The notes: a model not told the origin generated them from the sequence alone. Positions 1 through 8,047 are shown, counted from the first letter of the stretch. The stretch is DNA of 19,338 bases from JBOFOR01 sp051654865 (GCA_051654865.1 JBOFYV010000060.1:1-19338), one strand, 5' to 3'. Made by a program: numbers and translations.

Positions 1-2
1 GA

Positions 3-56
3 ATATACTTCATAGCAGACCCAGATAATTATTGGATAGAAATAATACCAGCATAG
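3..56 (+). CDS. C-terminal end of a glyoxalase / lactoylglutathione lyase family protein (partial)
   Basis: The first 56 bases, read in frame 3, encode a peptide ending in IADPDNYWIEIIPA followed by TAG. Glyoxalase I and related VOC metalloenzymes end this way: the family's typical C-terminus is a DPDGYWIE(I/L)I stretch containing the final metal-ligand Glu. The gene begins outside the window, so its length and specific substrate cannot be judged. A hairpin terminator follows at 122-169. Family assignment rests on this short motif alone, but the motif is distinctive. Whether it is a true lactoylglutathione lyase or another VOC enzyme is open. Confidence 0.75.
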   Translation: MYFIADPDNYWIEIIPA

Positions 57-121
57 TAACTAATAAAAATGATTTGCTAAGATTAAGTAAACTAAAACAT
101 AACAAAAAATAATAGCTTTAT

Positions 122-169
122 AAAAAGACTGTATGAATATATTGAAAAAGATATTTATATAGTCTTTTT
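122..169 (+). terminator. Rho-independent terminator after the glyoxalase gene
   Basis: The arm AAAAAGACTGTAT (122-134) pairs with ATATAGTCTTTTT (157-169) with one mismatch. An inner AATAT/ATATT pairing shortens the loop. The 3' arm ends in a T run. It lies between the glyoxalase stop at 56 and the next start at 251. Confidence 0.65.
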
Positions 170-250
170 GTATATGGCGAATTATAAACTAAATAGAAGT
201 AAAAACTATAGAAAACTAAAATTATAATAGGATTTGCAAGGAGAAAATTA

Positions 251-1072
251 ATGAGTGTACAAAAATATGATCAAGACAATCCTAAGCTAGTTAACTCTAT
301 AGTGTGTGCTATTGATATACTAGGATTTTCTCAAATGATAGTTGATTCTTGTAAACATGGATATGGAGACAAGCTGCTTAGAGAGATAAATTATTTAATA
401 ACTAAAAATAAACAATGTATAATACCTAATAAATATAGCCATGGAAAGATAAAAATATTTACAGATAATATGGTAGTATCATATCCAATAAAGGGAGATG
501 GAGAAAAGGAACTAGATGAGATACTTGAGAATGTATCAGAATACCAGTTTAACTTAGCTTTAGAAGGATTATTTGTTAGAGGCGGAATAAGTATAGGTGA
601 ATGCTATATTAATGAAGATATAGTATTTGGATCAGCGCTTTTAGATGCTCATAATACAGAGAGTAAACTAGCATGCTACCCAAGGATCATATTAGACGAT
701 AAAACAGTGAATAGCTTAAAAGAATATATAGAACATTATGAAATTGCACCACAAAAAAATAAGTTACTTATAGGTAGCGATGGACTATTATTTTTAAATT
801 ATCTAAATACAATATTTAAATATTATACAGAATGTAATAGTGAATATGAATTTGAAAGGATACAATTAGAATTGTTACATAGACACAAAGAGCAAATTGA
901 AAAGATGTTAGTTATATATAAAGAAAATATAAAAGTATGGGATAAGTATGTTTGGACAGCGAATTATCATAATTATTTTTGCGATTTGAATTTTCCAAAT
1001 GAGAAAAGCTTAAAAATACCAAGAAAGAGTTTGCTATCATGGCCTAGAGAGATAGTAGAAGATGATTTTTAA
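251..1072 (+). CDS. Divergent class III nucleotide cyclase-like domain protein, function unknown
   Basis: This is a 273-aa soluble protein with no signal peptide or membrane segment. Three features match class III nucleotidyl cyclase folds. The first is AIDILGFS at about residues 20-27, like the DIxGFT metal-Asp motif (Asp22). The second is KIFTDNMVVSY around residues 68-78, with Asp72 at the place of the second metal Asp. The third is RGGISIGE at 110-117, followed by a VFGSALLDAHNTES stretch that parallels the G..VN.AaRle region of cyclases. The C-terminus (KYVWTANYHNYFC) resembles a conserved tail of a widespread 'hypothetical protein' family that carries this fold. Activity and product are unknown. 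An AAGGAG site at 238-243 sits 7 bases before the ATG. A TATAAT at 223-228 may be the -10. No obvious partner effector adjoins it; the next gene is an HTH-TPR regulator with its own promoter. Confidence 0.6.
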   Translation: MSVQKYDQDNPKLVNSIVCAIDILGFSQMIVDSCKHGYGDKLLREINYLITKNKQCIIPNKYSHGKIKIFTDNMVVSYPIKGDGEKELDEILENVSEYQFNLALEGLFVRGGISIGECYINEDIVFGSALLDAHNTESKLACYPRIILDDKTVNSLKEYIEHYEIAPQKNKLLIGSDGLLFLNYLNTIFKYYTECNSEYEFERIQLELLHRHKEQIEKMLVIYKENIKVWDKYVWTANYHNYFCDLNFPNEKSLKIPRKSLLSWPREIVEDDF

Positions 1073-1123
1073 AAATACAACTATCAGTTGATATATTAAT
1101 AAATTAAGTAAACTGCTAATCCA

Positions 1124-1152
1124 TTGTTAGACTAATTATAAACAGATATAAT
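1124..1152 (+). promoter_or_regulatory. Sigma-A promoter of the HTH-TPR regulator
   Basis: TTGTTA (1124-1129) and TATAAT (1147-1152) are separated by exactly 17 bases. The start codon of the regulator is 42 bases downstream. This indicates the regulator is transcribed independently of the cyclase-like gene. Confidence 0.65.
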
Positions 1153-1194
1153 GAAACTATAAATACAGGGAAATATTTAACAAGGGAGGGAATT

Positions 1195-2253
1195 ATGCAG
1201 TTATCTATAGGCAATGTTATATATAAATTAAGAAAACAAAAAGGAATCACACAAGAAAACTTAGCAAAAGCAATAGGAATATCAACCGCAGCGGTATCAA
1301 AGTGGGAAACAGGCAATGCCTACCCAGATATAACGTTACTGTCACCGATAGCAAGATTTTTAGATGTAACTGTAGACTACTTATTAGAGTTTGAAGCAAA
1401 CTTAACAGATGAAGAAGTGATGGAAATATATAATAGGTGTTGTAAGAAATTTATGGAAGAAACTTTTGAAGAAGCTATAATTTATTATAAAAAATATATA
1501 AAACAATATCCAAATAGTATGAAATTAAAATTTAGACTAGGATCAATGTTACAGCAATACCTAATATATGCAGGTAATGAAGAAAATGCAGAAAAAATGA
1601 TAAAAGAAGCAATAAATTTATTTGAAGAATGCATAGAAGAGGATGAGGGCGAAATAAAAGAAGTTTCCTTGTGTATCCTTAGCTCACTATATATTATGGT
1701 AGATAGAAATGAAGAAGCTGTAGAAGTAACCAAGCAAATAAAAAAGCCTTTAGTGGACCCAGACATAATGCTATCATCAATCTATTACAAAATGGAAAAA
1801 ATAGAAGAGTCAAAAAAAATGGACCAAACAAGTCTTTATAGTAAAATAAACGAGATATCGAATATATTAATAGGATTATCAGGAAAAGTAAAAAATGAAG
1901 GCGACTATGAATATGCATTACAGCTAGCAGGTATACACAAACAAATAATAAATTTATTTGAACTACAGGATATATTATCATATAGTAATAACTTAATATA
2001 CTTAGACATATATTCAAAGCAAAAAGACAAAGAAAAAACATTAGACTTCTTAGAAAAAATAGCAAGTAATATAAATATATTTTCTAATATGAAGGAAATA
2101 AATGAAATTAAACATTTCAATCTATTAAGTACTTCCAATAATGTATTTTCAAAAGAATATCTAGAGCATAGTATAAATTTAATTTTACAAGAAGATAGAT
2201 ATGATTTTGTAAAATCTACAGATAGATATAAAAATTTAGAGAACAAATTCTAG
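1195..2253 (+). CDS. Xre-family HTH regulator with C-terminal TPR-like repeats
   Basis: This 352-aa cytoplasmic regulator has an HTH_3/Cro-CI domain at residues 1-62. It includes the recognition signature ITQENLAKAIGISTAAVSKW and the usual NAYPDITLL..IARFLDVTVDYLL extension. Residues from about 75 to the end are all-helical, with TPR-like pairs (for example FEEAIIYYKKYIKQYPNSMKLKFRLG and YALQLAGIHKQI). This architecture recalls peptide-responsive RRNPP regulators (Rap/PlcR/PrgX type), but it is also very common in clostridia without any known ligand. No small exported peptide gene is visible next to it. The GGGAGGG site at 1184-1190 supports the ATG. A terminator follows at 2282-2330. Target genes are unknown. 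Confidence 0.85.
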   Translation: MQLSIGNVIYKLRKQKGITQENLAKAIGISTAAVSKWETGNAYPDITLLSPIARFLDVTVDYLLEFEANLTDEEVMEIYNRCCKKFMEETFEEAIIYYKKYIKQYPNSMKLKFRLGSMLQQYLIYAGNEENAEKMIKEAINLFEECIEEDEGEIKEVSLCILSSLYIMVDRNEEAVEVTKQIKKPLVDPDIMLSSIYYKMEKIEESKKMDQTSLYSKINEISNILIGLSGKVKNEGDYEYALQLAGIHKQIINLFELQDILSYSNNLIYLDIYSKQKDKEKTLDFLEKIASNINIFSNMKEINEIKHFNLLSTSNNVFSKEYLEHSINLILQEDRYDFVKSTDRYKNLENKF

Positions 2254-2281
2254 TTTGATTATATAGACTTTAAGAGCAATA

Positions 2282-2330
2282 GGGGGTGGTTATGTGAGTT
2301 AAGTATAACTTATATAATCAACCCCTTTTA
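2282..2330 (+). terminator. Terminator after the HTH-TPR gene, with a possible competing pairing
   Basis: GGGGTGGTTATGTGAGTT (about 2283-2300) can fold on AACTTATATAATCAACCCC (2307-2325) as RNA, with three G-U pairs and one bulge. The loop is AAGTAT and the stem is followed by TTTTA. The 3' arm (2311-2321) is also perfectly complementary over 11 bases to 2255-2265, just after the stop codon, which would give an alternative pairing. The most economical reading is a simple intrinsic terminator. Confidence 0.55.
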
Positions 2331-2387
2331 TAGTTTTATGAACTGTATCTAAATTAATACTTCCTTATTTTGTAGGGGTGAGTAATA

Positions 2388-2451
2388 TTGACATTTTTCG
2401 ACGAACATCGTATACTAAAATCTGTATGTAATTTAATAAAATACAGTATAC
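2388..2451 (+). promoter_or_regulatory. Near-consensus promoter of the ECF transporter operon with overlapping dyad
   Basis: TTGACA (2388-2393) and TATACT (2411-2416) have a 17-base spacer, close to a perfect sigma-A promoter. GTATACT (2410-2416), covering the -10, is matched in inverted orientation by AGTATAC (2445-2451) in the early leader. CTGTAT (2422-2427) pairs with ATACAG (2441-2446). The dyad could be an operator for an unidentified repressor or a small leader hairpin. I do not recognise a known riboswitch (such as FMN or TPP) in the leader, which is only about 55 bases long. Confidence 0.65.
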
Positions 2452-2476
2452 ATCTAATAATAGAGAGGTATAAATA

Positions 2477-3034
2477 ATGAATAAAAATAAATTTTCAATA
2501 AGAACTATAGTTGCAATAGGAATAGGTGCAGCTGTATTTATGATATTGGGAAGATTTGGTTCTATCCCAAGTGGTATACCTAACACAAATATAGAGACAG
2601 CGTACGCATACCTTGCGTTAATGGCAATATTATATGGACCTAAGGCAGGTTTTTTAATAGGACTTATAGGACATGGATTAAAAGATTTAGTATTTTACGG
2701 AATGCCTTGGTTTAGCTGGGTAATATCATCAGCAGTAGTAGGTCTTATAATAGGGCTAATGTATAATAGATTAAAAGTAGAAGATGGAGAATTTAAGCTA
2801 AAACAAATAATTGTGTTTAATATAACTCAAATAATAGCCAATGTAGTTGCTTGGTTTATAGTAGCACCTACACTAGATGTAGCTATATATGCAGAGCCTG
2901 CAAATAAAGTTTATCTTCAAGGAGCTATAGGTGGAATATCAAATATGATAACAGTAGGAATACTAGGTACTATAGTTTTAGCAACTTATTCTAAAACAAA
3001 AATAAAGAGCGGAAGTTTAAGAATAGAAGAATAA
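2477..3034 (+). CDS. ECF transporter S component (UPF0397 family, often annotated riboflavin)
   Basis: This 185-aa integral membrane protein has about five to six hydrophobic helices. It matches the UPF0397/ECF S-component pattern: an N-terminal TIVAIGIGAAVFMILGRF segment, the PNTNIETAYAYLALMAILYGPKAGFLIGLIGHGLKD core, and FYGMPWFSWVISSAVVGLIIG. S components bind the vitamin and dock on a shared EcfT/ATPase module. Here the dedicated ATPase and T genes follow directly, 21 bases and then 4 bases overlap away, so this is a group I-type ECF system. Databases often call this family riboflavin-specific, but no FMN riboswitch is visible, so the substrate should be treated as unproven. GAGAGGT at 2462-2468 serves as the ribosome site. 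Confidence 0.85.
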   Translation: MNKNKFSIRTIVAIGIGAAVFMILGRFGSIPSGIPNTNIETAYAYLALMAILYGPKAGFLIGLIGHGLKDLVFYGMPWFSWVISSAVVGLIIGLMYNRLKVEDGEFKLKQIIVFNITQIIANVVAWFIVAPTLDVAIYAEPANKVYLQGAIGGISNMITVGILGTIVLATYSKTKIKSGSLRIEE

Positions 3035-3055
3035 AACATAGACAAGGAGGCCTAT

Positions 3056-4738
3056 ATGAAAAAGAAAATAATTGAGTTTAAAGACTTTGGGTTTAAATAT
3101 AGAGTACAAGCAGAACAAACTTTAAAAAATATAAACTTAACTATATATGAAGGTGAAAAAGTTCTAATAGTAGGTCCATCAGGAAGTGGAAAAAGTACCT
3201 TAGCTCATTGTTTAAATGGACTTGTACCATTTTACTATAGAGGTGAAATGACAGGTAGTCTAAAGATAGATGGAGAAGATGTAGCTAGTAAAAATATATT
3301 TGACTTATCACAACTAGTAGGAACGGTACTACAGGATCCAGATAGTCAATTTATAGGATTAACAGTAGCTGAAGATATAGCATTTAAGTTAGAAAATTAC
3401 TGTATGAAGCAAAATGATATAATTGAAAAAGTAAGTAAATCAGCATATTCAGTAAATATGCAAAGTGAATTAAATACTTCTCCTTATAAATTATCTGGAG
3501 GACAAAAGCAAAGAGTAACCTTAGCTGGTGTAACTGTAGATGATGTAAAAATACTTTTATTTGATGAGCCACTTGCAAGTTTAGACCCTGCAACAGGAAA
3601 AAGCTCAATGGAATTGATAAACAAAATCCAAAAAGAAAGTAACAAAACTATCGTTGTAATAGAGCATAGATTAGAAGATGTACTACACTGTGGCGTAGAT
3701 AGAATAATAGTAATGGATAAAGGTGAGATTTTAGCGGATACAACTCCAGAAGAATTATTAAGAACAGATATATTAAATGAAGTTGGAGTTAGAGAACCTT
3801 TATATCTAACAGCATTAAAATATGCAGGATGTGATTCTATAAACTTAGAAAATAATGAAGATATTAAAGAAAAAATAAACACTTGGTATAATGAGACTAA
3901 GTCAATAAAGACTTCAACTAAAGAAGAAACAATATTAGAAATGAAGAATATAAGTTTCTCTTATAGTGAAGAAAAGCAAATATTAGCTAATGTATCTTTT
4001 AAAATAAATAAAGGAGATATGGTAAGTATAGTAGGTAAAAACGGGGCAGGTAAGTCTACTATATCAAAACTAATATGTGGCTTCTTTAAACCAACGAGCG
4101 GACAAATATTATTGGGTGGAGAAGATATAGCTGATAAAACTATAAAAGAGCGTTCTGAAAGAATCGGATTTGTAATGCAAAATCCTAACCAAATGATATC
4201 TAAGACAATGATATTTGATGAAGTTGCATTTGGTCTTAGAATTAGAGGCGTAGATGAAGATGAAATTAAAGATAGAGTAAATAAAACTCTAAAAACATGT
4301 GGGCTATACGGATATAGAAATTGGCCAATAAGTGCACTTAGCTACGGACAAAAGAAAAGAGTAACAATAGCCTCTATACTTGTAATCAACCCAGAGGTAA
4401 TAATACTTGATGAACCAACAGCGGGGCAAGATTTCAAGCATTATACAGAGATAATGGAGTTCTTAGTTGAGTTAAATAAAAAAGGTATAACTATAGTTAT
4501 GATTACTCATGATATGCACTTAATGCTTGAATATACAAATAGCGTAATAGTACTTGCAAATGGTCAAAAAATAGCTGATGATATACCAGCAAATATATTG
4601 ACTAATGTAGACGTAATAAAAAAAGCAAATTTAAAAGAAACATCACTACAAGAACTAGCAGTATCTTGTGATATAGAAGATAGTGCAGAGTTTGTAAGTA
4701 GATTTATAAGCTACGATAGGAAGGTGAGAAAAATATGA
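3056..4738 (+). CDS. ECF transporter double ATPase (two fused ABC domains)
   Basis: This 560-aa cytoplasmic energizing subunit consists of two ABC ATPase domains in one chain. The first domain (about residues 3-235) has Walker A GPSGSGKST at 40-48, Q-loop VLQDPDSQF, signature LSGGQKQR from residue 146, and Walker B ILLFDEPLASLD. The second (about 290-515) has Walker A GKNGAGKST at 327-335, Q-loop VMQNPNQM, a signature reading LSYGQKKR rather than LSGGQ, Walker B VIILDEPTAGQD and the switch His in ITHDMH. The fused arrangement matches the YkoD-like ATPases found with UPF0397 S components. A perfect AAGGAGG (3043-3049) precedes the ATG. The gene overlaps the next by four bases (ATGA), indicating translational coupling. 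Confidence 0.93.
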   Translation: MKKKIIEFKDFGFKYRVQAEQTLKNINLTIYEGEKVLIVGPSGSGKSTLAHCLNGLVPFYYRGEMTGSLKIDGEDVASKNIFDLSQLVGTVLQDPDSQFIGLTVAEDIAFKLENYCMKQNDIIEKVSKSAYSVNMQSELNTSPYKLSGGQKQRVTLAGVTVDDVKILLFDEPLASLDPATGKSSMELINKIQKESNKTIVVIEHRLEDVLHCGVDRIIVMDKGEILADTTPEELLRTDILNEVGVREPLYLTALKYAGCDSINLENNEDIKEKINTWYNETKSIKTSTKEETILEMKNISFSYSEEKQILANVSFKINKGDMVSIVGKNGAGKSTISKLICGFFKPTSGQILLGGEDIADKTIKERSERIGFVMQNPNQMISKTMIFDEVAFGLRIRGVDEDEIKDRVNKTLKTCGLYGYRNWPISALSYGQKKRVTIASILVINPEVIILDEPTAGQDFKHYTEIMEFLVELNKKGITIVMITHDMHLMLEYTNSVIVLANGQKIADDIPANILTNVDVIKKANLKETSLQELAVSCDIEDSAEFVSRFISYDRKVRKI

Positions 4739-5565
4739 ATGCAGAAATGTTATCATATATAAGAAAAAACTCGCCTATTCATAAGTTAAGTGGAGCTACT
4801 AAGCTAATTTGTTTTTTACTTTGGACAGTAGCGGCAATGATAACTTATGATACAAGAGTTTTATTAGGACTTTTTGTATTCGGATTAGTAGCATTTAAGG
4901 TTTCAAAAATAGAATTCAAAGAAATATCATTTTTACTTTATTTTATACTATTTTTCTTATTCTTAAATGCGGTTATGATATTTATATTCTCACCATATGA
5001 GGGTGTAAACATATATGGAACTAGAACTGACTTATTCCATATAGCTGGTCCTTATACAGTTACAAAGGAGCAATTATTTTATGAACTTAATGTAATGCTT
5101 AAATATTTTGCGACGATACCAATGGCGCTTTTATTCATATTAACAACAGAGCCAAGTGAGTTTGCAGCATCATTAAATAGATTAGGAATAAGTTACAAAG
5201 CATCTTATACAGTATCAATAGCTTTAAGGTATATACCTGATATACAAAGAGATTATAGGGATATATCGTTTGCACAACAAGCTAGAGGTATTGATTTATC
5301 TAAAAAAGAAAGATTAAGTAAAAGAATAAAGAATTCAACAGCAATACTTATGCCGTTGATATTCTCATCACTAGATAGAATAGACAAAATAAGTTTGGCT
5401 ATGGAGCTAAGAGCGTTTGGGCATGGAAAAAAACGTACTTGGTATAACGGTAGAAAACTTGATAAGAATGACTATATAGCAATAGCTGTATTTATAGGTA
5501 TATTATTATTATCTATATATATGGTAAATAGTAATGGTTCAAGATTCTATAATCCATTTATATAA
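4735..5565 (+). CDS. ECF transporter T component (energy-coupling transmembrane protein)
   Basis: This 276-aa membrane protein has hydrophobic helices around residues 22-58, 62-85, 118-140 and 243-262. A cytoplasmic coupling region (about 150-230) holds the two EcfT signature motifs: AQQARGID, the 'ARG' coupling helix, and AMELRAFG. These helices contact the two ATPase domains encoded just upstream. The ATG overlaps the stop of the ATPase gene. A strong terminator 0-40 bases after the stop ends the operon, so the three-gene transporter is self-contained and needs no other T or A subunit. Confidence 0.92.
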   Translation: MNAEMLSYIRKNSPIHKLSGATKLICFLLWTVAAMITYDTRVLLGLFVFGLVAFKVSKIEFKEISFLLYFILFFLFLNAVMIFIFSPYEGVNIYGTRTDLFHIAGPYTVTKEQLFYELNVMLKYFATIPMALLFILTTEPSEFAASLNRLGISYKASYTVSIALRYIPDIQRDYRDISFAQQARGIDLSKKERLSKRIKNSTAILMPLIFSSLDRIDKISLAMELRAFGHGKKRTWYNGRKLDKNDYIAIAVFIGILLLSIYMVNSNGSRFYNPFI

Positions 5566-5601
5566 AAAACAGGGGGTAGCATTTCGTTATCCCCTGTTTT
5601 T
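5564..5601. terminator. Bidirectional terminator between the ECF operon and the MATE gene
   Basis: AAAAAACAGGGGG-TA (5564-5578) pairs with TA-TCCCCTGTTTTT (5588-5601) around a short loop. The stem has A runs on the left and T runs on the right. It can therefore terminate both the plus-strand ECF operon and the minus-strand MATE gene, whose stop is at 5623. Confidence 0.85.
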
Positions 5602-5622
5602 GTATATATTTTAAATTTTTAT

Positions 5623-7008
5623 TTAGTTAAAACTTAACTTTCGAAGGCTGATGTTTCTACTTCCTAAGATATCTTTTTTTGTTTTAGATATCAAAAATAG
5701 AGTAACAATTAAAGTTGAAAAATCTGCAATTACAAATGTTAACCATACGCCATTTACACCAACAATTACTGGTAAAATAGCCATACCTAGTAGTATAAAT
5801 ACAAACTCACCTAAAATACCTATTAAAGCGGATTCTTTAGGGTGAGCCACAGATGTAAAGTAAGCAGAACCTATTACATTTACTCCACAAACTAAGAAAC
5901 ATACAGCATAGATGTTCATAGCATTTACTGTGAAATCTATTAAAGAAGAATCATTATTAGTAAATAAAGATACTAAATTTTCACCAAATAAAAATAATCC
6001 AATCGTAGTTATAAATCCTATTGATATAACTGTTATTATAGCAAACTGAAGTGTTTTTATAATTCTATCTTTATTATTAGCACCATAATTATAACTAATA
6101 ATTGGCGCTATAGCTTCAGCAATTCCGATGTTAACAGCCATTAATATTTCATCTAAGAATAATAATATAGAAAAGGACGCAACTCCTAAATCGCCTGCTA
6201 TTTTAAGTAATACTATATTAAGTAAAAAAGCAGTAAAGGCAGATGAAGCTGTAGTAATAGCTTCAGAAGACCCATTAAAGATAATTTCTTTAATTATCTT
6301 TGGTTCGAATTTAAATTTTATGAATTTTAGTTTATTACCACCTTTGATTAAAAAGGTTAGTAGGATTAGTATAAAGCTACATGAGAAAGCTATACCAGAA
6401 GCAATCGCAGCTCCTTCAATTCCCATATTTAGTTTAACTATAAAAATATAATCTAGAAATATATTACTGATTGCAGCGAATATATTACAGAACATAGGTA
6501 TATAAGTAATACCTAAATTACTAAGAGCATCTTCTAAGAAATCTGATGCTAGGAAAAATATATTGAAAAATCCTAGAATTTTTATATAGGTTGAAACCGA
6601 GTTTATTAAATCTCCTCTAGCTCCTAGTAAATAAGCTATATTATCACCAAATAAAATAGCACAGAATGTAAGCGTAATTCCTATAAGAACTATAATTACA
6701 AATGATAATGAAAATCTAGAACTTGCCGCTTGATTATTTTTCTTTCCTAATTCTATACCTACCAATGTGTTACCACCTACAGATATCACAGTACTAAGTG
6801 CAAGGGCAAAAAAGTACACTGGTTCAGCTATGGTTATTGCAGCAAGACCATCTGGTCCTACATATCGACCTATGAAAATTCCATCTACTAAACTATAACA
6901 AGCTATAATCACCATTGTTATAACTGAAGGAATTGCATAGTGCATAAAAATTTTAAAAATATTATCTTTTCCCAAGTCAATGCTTGGGGTTATGGTTTTG
7001 GTGTCCAT
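5623..7008 (-). CDS. MATE family multidrug/cation efflux transporter
   Basis: This 461-aa protein, a full-length size for the family, has about 12 hydrophobic helices in two MatE repeats (about 15-175 and 235-395). Recognisable segments are IPSVITMVIIACYSLVDGIFIGRYVGPDGLAA in the N-half and MAVNIGIAEAIAPIISYNYGANNKDR in the C-half; the latter is characteristic of the MepA-like branch. Such pumps use Na+ or H+ gradients to export cationic drugs and dyes. The ATG at 7006-7008 has an AAGGAG site upstream. It lies directly downstream of a MerR regulator on the same strand, and its promoter has the MerR-type overlong spacer (7030-7060). Induction by the regulator's ligand is therefore likely. The actual substrate is unknown. 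Confidence 0.92.
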   Translation of the reverse strand: MDTKTITPSIDLGKDNIFKIFMHYAIPSVITMVIIACYSLVDGIFIGRYVGPDGLAAITIAEPVYFFALALSTVISVGGNTLVGIELGKKNNQAASSRFSLSFVIIVLIGITLTFCAILFGDNIAYLLGARGDLINSVSTYIKILGFFNIFFLASDFLEDALSNLGITYIPMFCNIFAAISNIFLDYIFIVKLNMGIEGAAIASGIAFSCSFILILLTFLIKGGNKLKFIKFKFEPKIIKEIIFNGSSEAITTASSAFTAFLLNIVLLKIAGDLGVASFSILLFLDEILMAVNIGIAEAIAPIISYNYGANNKDRIIKTLQFAIITVISIGFITTIGLFLFGENLVSLFTNNDSSLIDFTVNAMNIYAVCFLVCGVNVIGSAYFTSVAHPKESALIGILGEFVFILLGMAILPVIVGVNGVWLTFVIADFSTLIVTLFLISKTKKDILGSRNISLRKLSFN

Positions 7009-7029
7009 AATCTCACTCTCCTTAATTTA

Positions 7030-7060
7030 ATACTAAACCTAGGTGTAGCACCTAGGTCAA
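7030..7060 (-). promoter_or_regulatory. MerR-type promoter with 19-bp spacer and palindromic operator for the MATE gene
   Basis: On the minus strand, TTGACC (7060-7055) and TAGTAT (7035-7030) are separated by 19 bases, two more than optimal. The spacer region carries a 9+9 inverted repeat, ACCTAGGTG-3-CACCTAGGT (7037-7057 on plus). This is the classic layout at which a MerR-family activator bound between -35 and -10 untwists the DNA. It sits in the 68-bp gap between the MerR gene and the pump gene. Confidence 0.85.
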
Positions 7061-7076
7061 GTGAAATTAAGAAAAA

Positions 7077-7892
7077 TTATTCTACAGGAATATAGACTTC
7101 ATAATAATCAATTGGAATTTCGTTTTCATAAACGGTTAGAAGCATCCTTCCTAAAATAGAGCCTTTAACATTTATATTGTTGTCTAGAACTATTTTTTCG
7201 ATAGAGTCAATCCAATTTTCATAAGTATCATCATCTAAAGCAATAACTGTATACATATACCTACTGTTAGTTACTTTTTCTAATTTATGATCTAAGTTTA
7301 AGGATTTTAGATTGTGATAGTCTTCTACAAAAGTTATTCCCCATTTTATTTTTTTTTCGGCATCTTTATCAAATAAAACACCATCATCAATTAAAAAGGC
7401 AAAATAACCATAGTCGTACCAATCTTGATCTAGTCCACCAAATTTTTCAACTATATCTATAAAATCATTAAACTTGTATTCTTTAGTTATTTCAATAAAA
7501 AAGCAATTGTCTTTTTCATCAAAAAATTCAATTTTATTTAAGTAGTCTGTACATAATTCAACATCATACTCCATAGATACTAGTTTCTTCTTTAGTTTTT
7601 TGATATTATTCATTTGCTTATCCAAATAATCTTCTTTTTCTTTGATGAGATTTAGTATATCCGTTGGAGTAGAGTTATTAAGTACATCATCTATATCAGA
7701 TAATGATAAGTTCAAGTTCTTAAATAGTATGATATCTGTTAAACAATTTAAATCATCCATTTCATAATATCTATAGCCATTGTTTTTATCCTTAGTAGGG
7801 CTTAAAAGACCTATTTTATCATAATGGACTAAGGTATCTCTTGTTACATTAAAAAGTTTTGCAACTTCGCCTATTAAATATTTGTTTTTCAT
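7077..7892 (-). CDS. MerR family transcriptional regulator with C-terminal effector domain
   Basis: The protein is 271 aa from the chosen start. An upstream in-frame ATG at 7934 would add 14 residues, but the GAGGTT ribosome site on the minus strand lies just before the ATG at 7890-7892. Residues 1-70 form the winged helix: YLIGEVAKLFNVTRDTLVHYD, then KIGLLSPTKDKNNGYRYYEMDDL. Residues about 80-112 are a Lys/Glu-rich coiled coil for dimerization. The remaining 155 residues resemble a ligand-sensing domain of the BmrR/GyrI-like class by size and position, though I cannot confirm the fold. The adjacent operator and MATE gene strongly suggest it activates the pump in response to a compound. Confidence 0.88.
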   Translation of the reverse strand: MKNKYLIGEVAKLFNVTRDTLVHYDKIGLLSPTKDKNNGYRYYEMDDLNCLTDIILFKNLNLSLSDIDDVLNNSTPTDILNLIKEKEDYLDKQMNNIKKLKKKLVSMEYDVELCTDYLNKIEFFDEKDNCFFIEITKEYKFNDFIDIVEKFGGLDQDWYDYGYFAFLIDDGVLFDKDAEKKIKWGITFVEDYHNLKSLNLDHKLEKVTNSRYMYTVIALDDDTYENWIDSIEKIVLDNNINVKGSILGRMLLTVYENEIPIDYYEVYIPVE

Positions 7893-8047
7893 AATAACCT
7901 CATTTTTTAGTTTTATACATATTAATATTATCACAGTAATAGAAAAATATGAAAGCTAAGTTAAATTTTATAGATATAGATAAATAAAGAAGGAATTTTT
8001 AATAAATTTAAAGAAATTATTATGATAAGTAAAAGGGAGGGGTGTAT

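Noticed and set aside
1485..2246. Long antisense open frames on the minus strand opposite the HTH-TPR gene
   Set aside because: They are low-complexity, hydrophobic Leu/Phe/Ser-rich translations of an AT-rich coding strand without ribosome sites, and overlap a well-supported gene.
251..2253. Cyclase-like gene plus HTH-TPR regulator as an antiphage (Pycsar-like) pair
   Set aside because: The regulator has its own promoter, and neither gene encodes a TM, TIR or nuclease effector. No other defence gene is nearby. The cyclase similarity alone is kept as a finding.
2282..2330. Riboswitch controlling the ECF transporter
   Set aside because: It folds as a simple hairpin with a T run, and a near-perfect promoter for the transporter lies downstream of it, so the element would not be in that transcript. 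No aptamer motif was recognised.
7893..8047. A clear divergent promoter pair between the MerR gene and the importer
   Set aside because: Only weak matches were found (for example TATGAT at 8021-8026 with a poor -35, and TGTGATAAT on the minus strand), too little to annotate.
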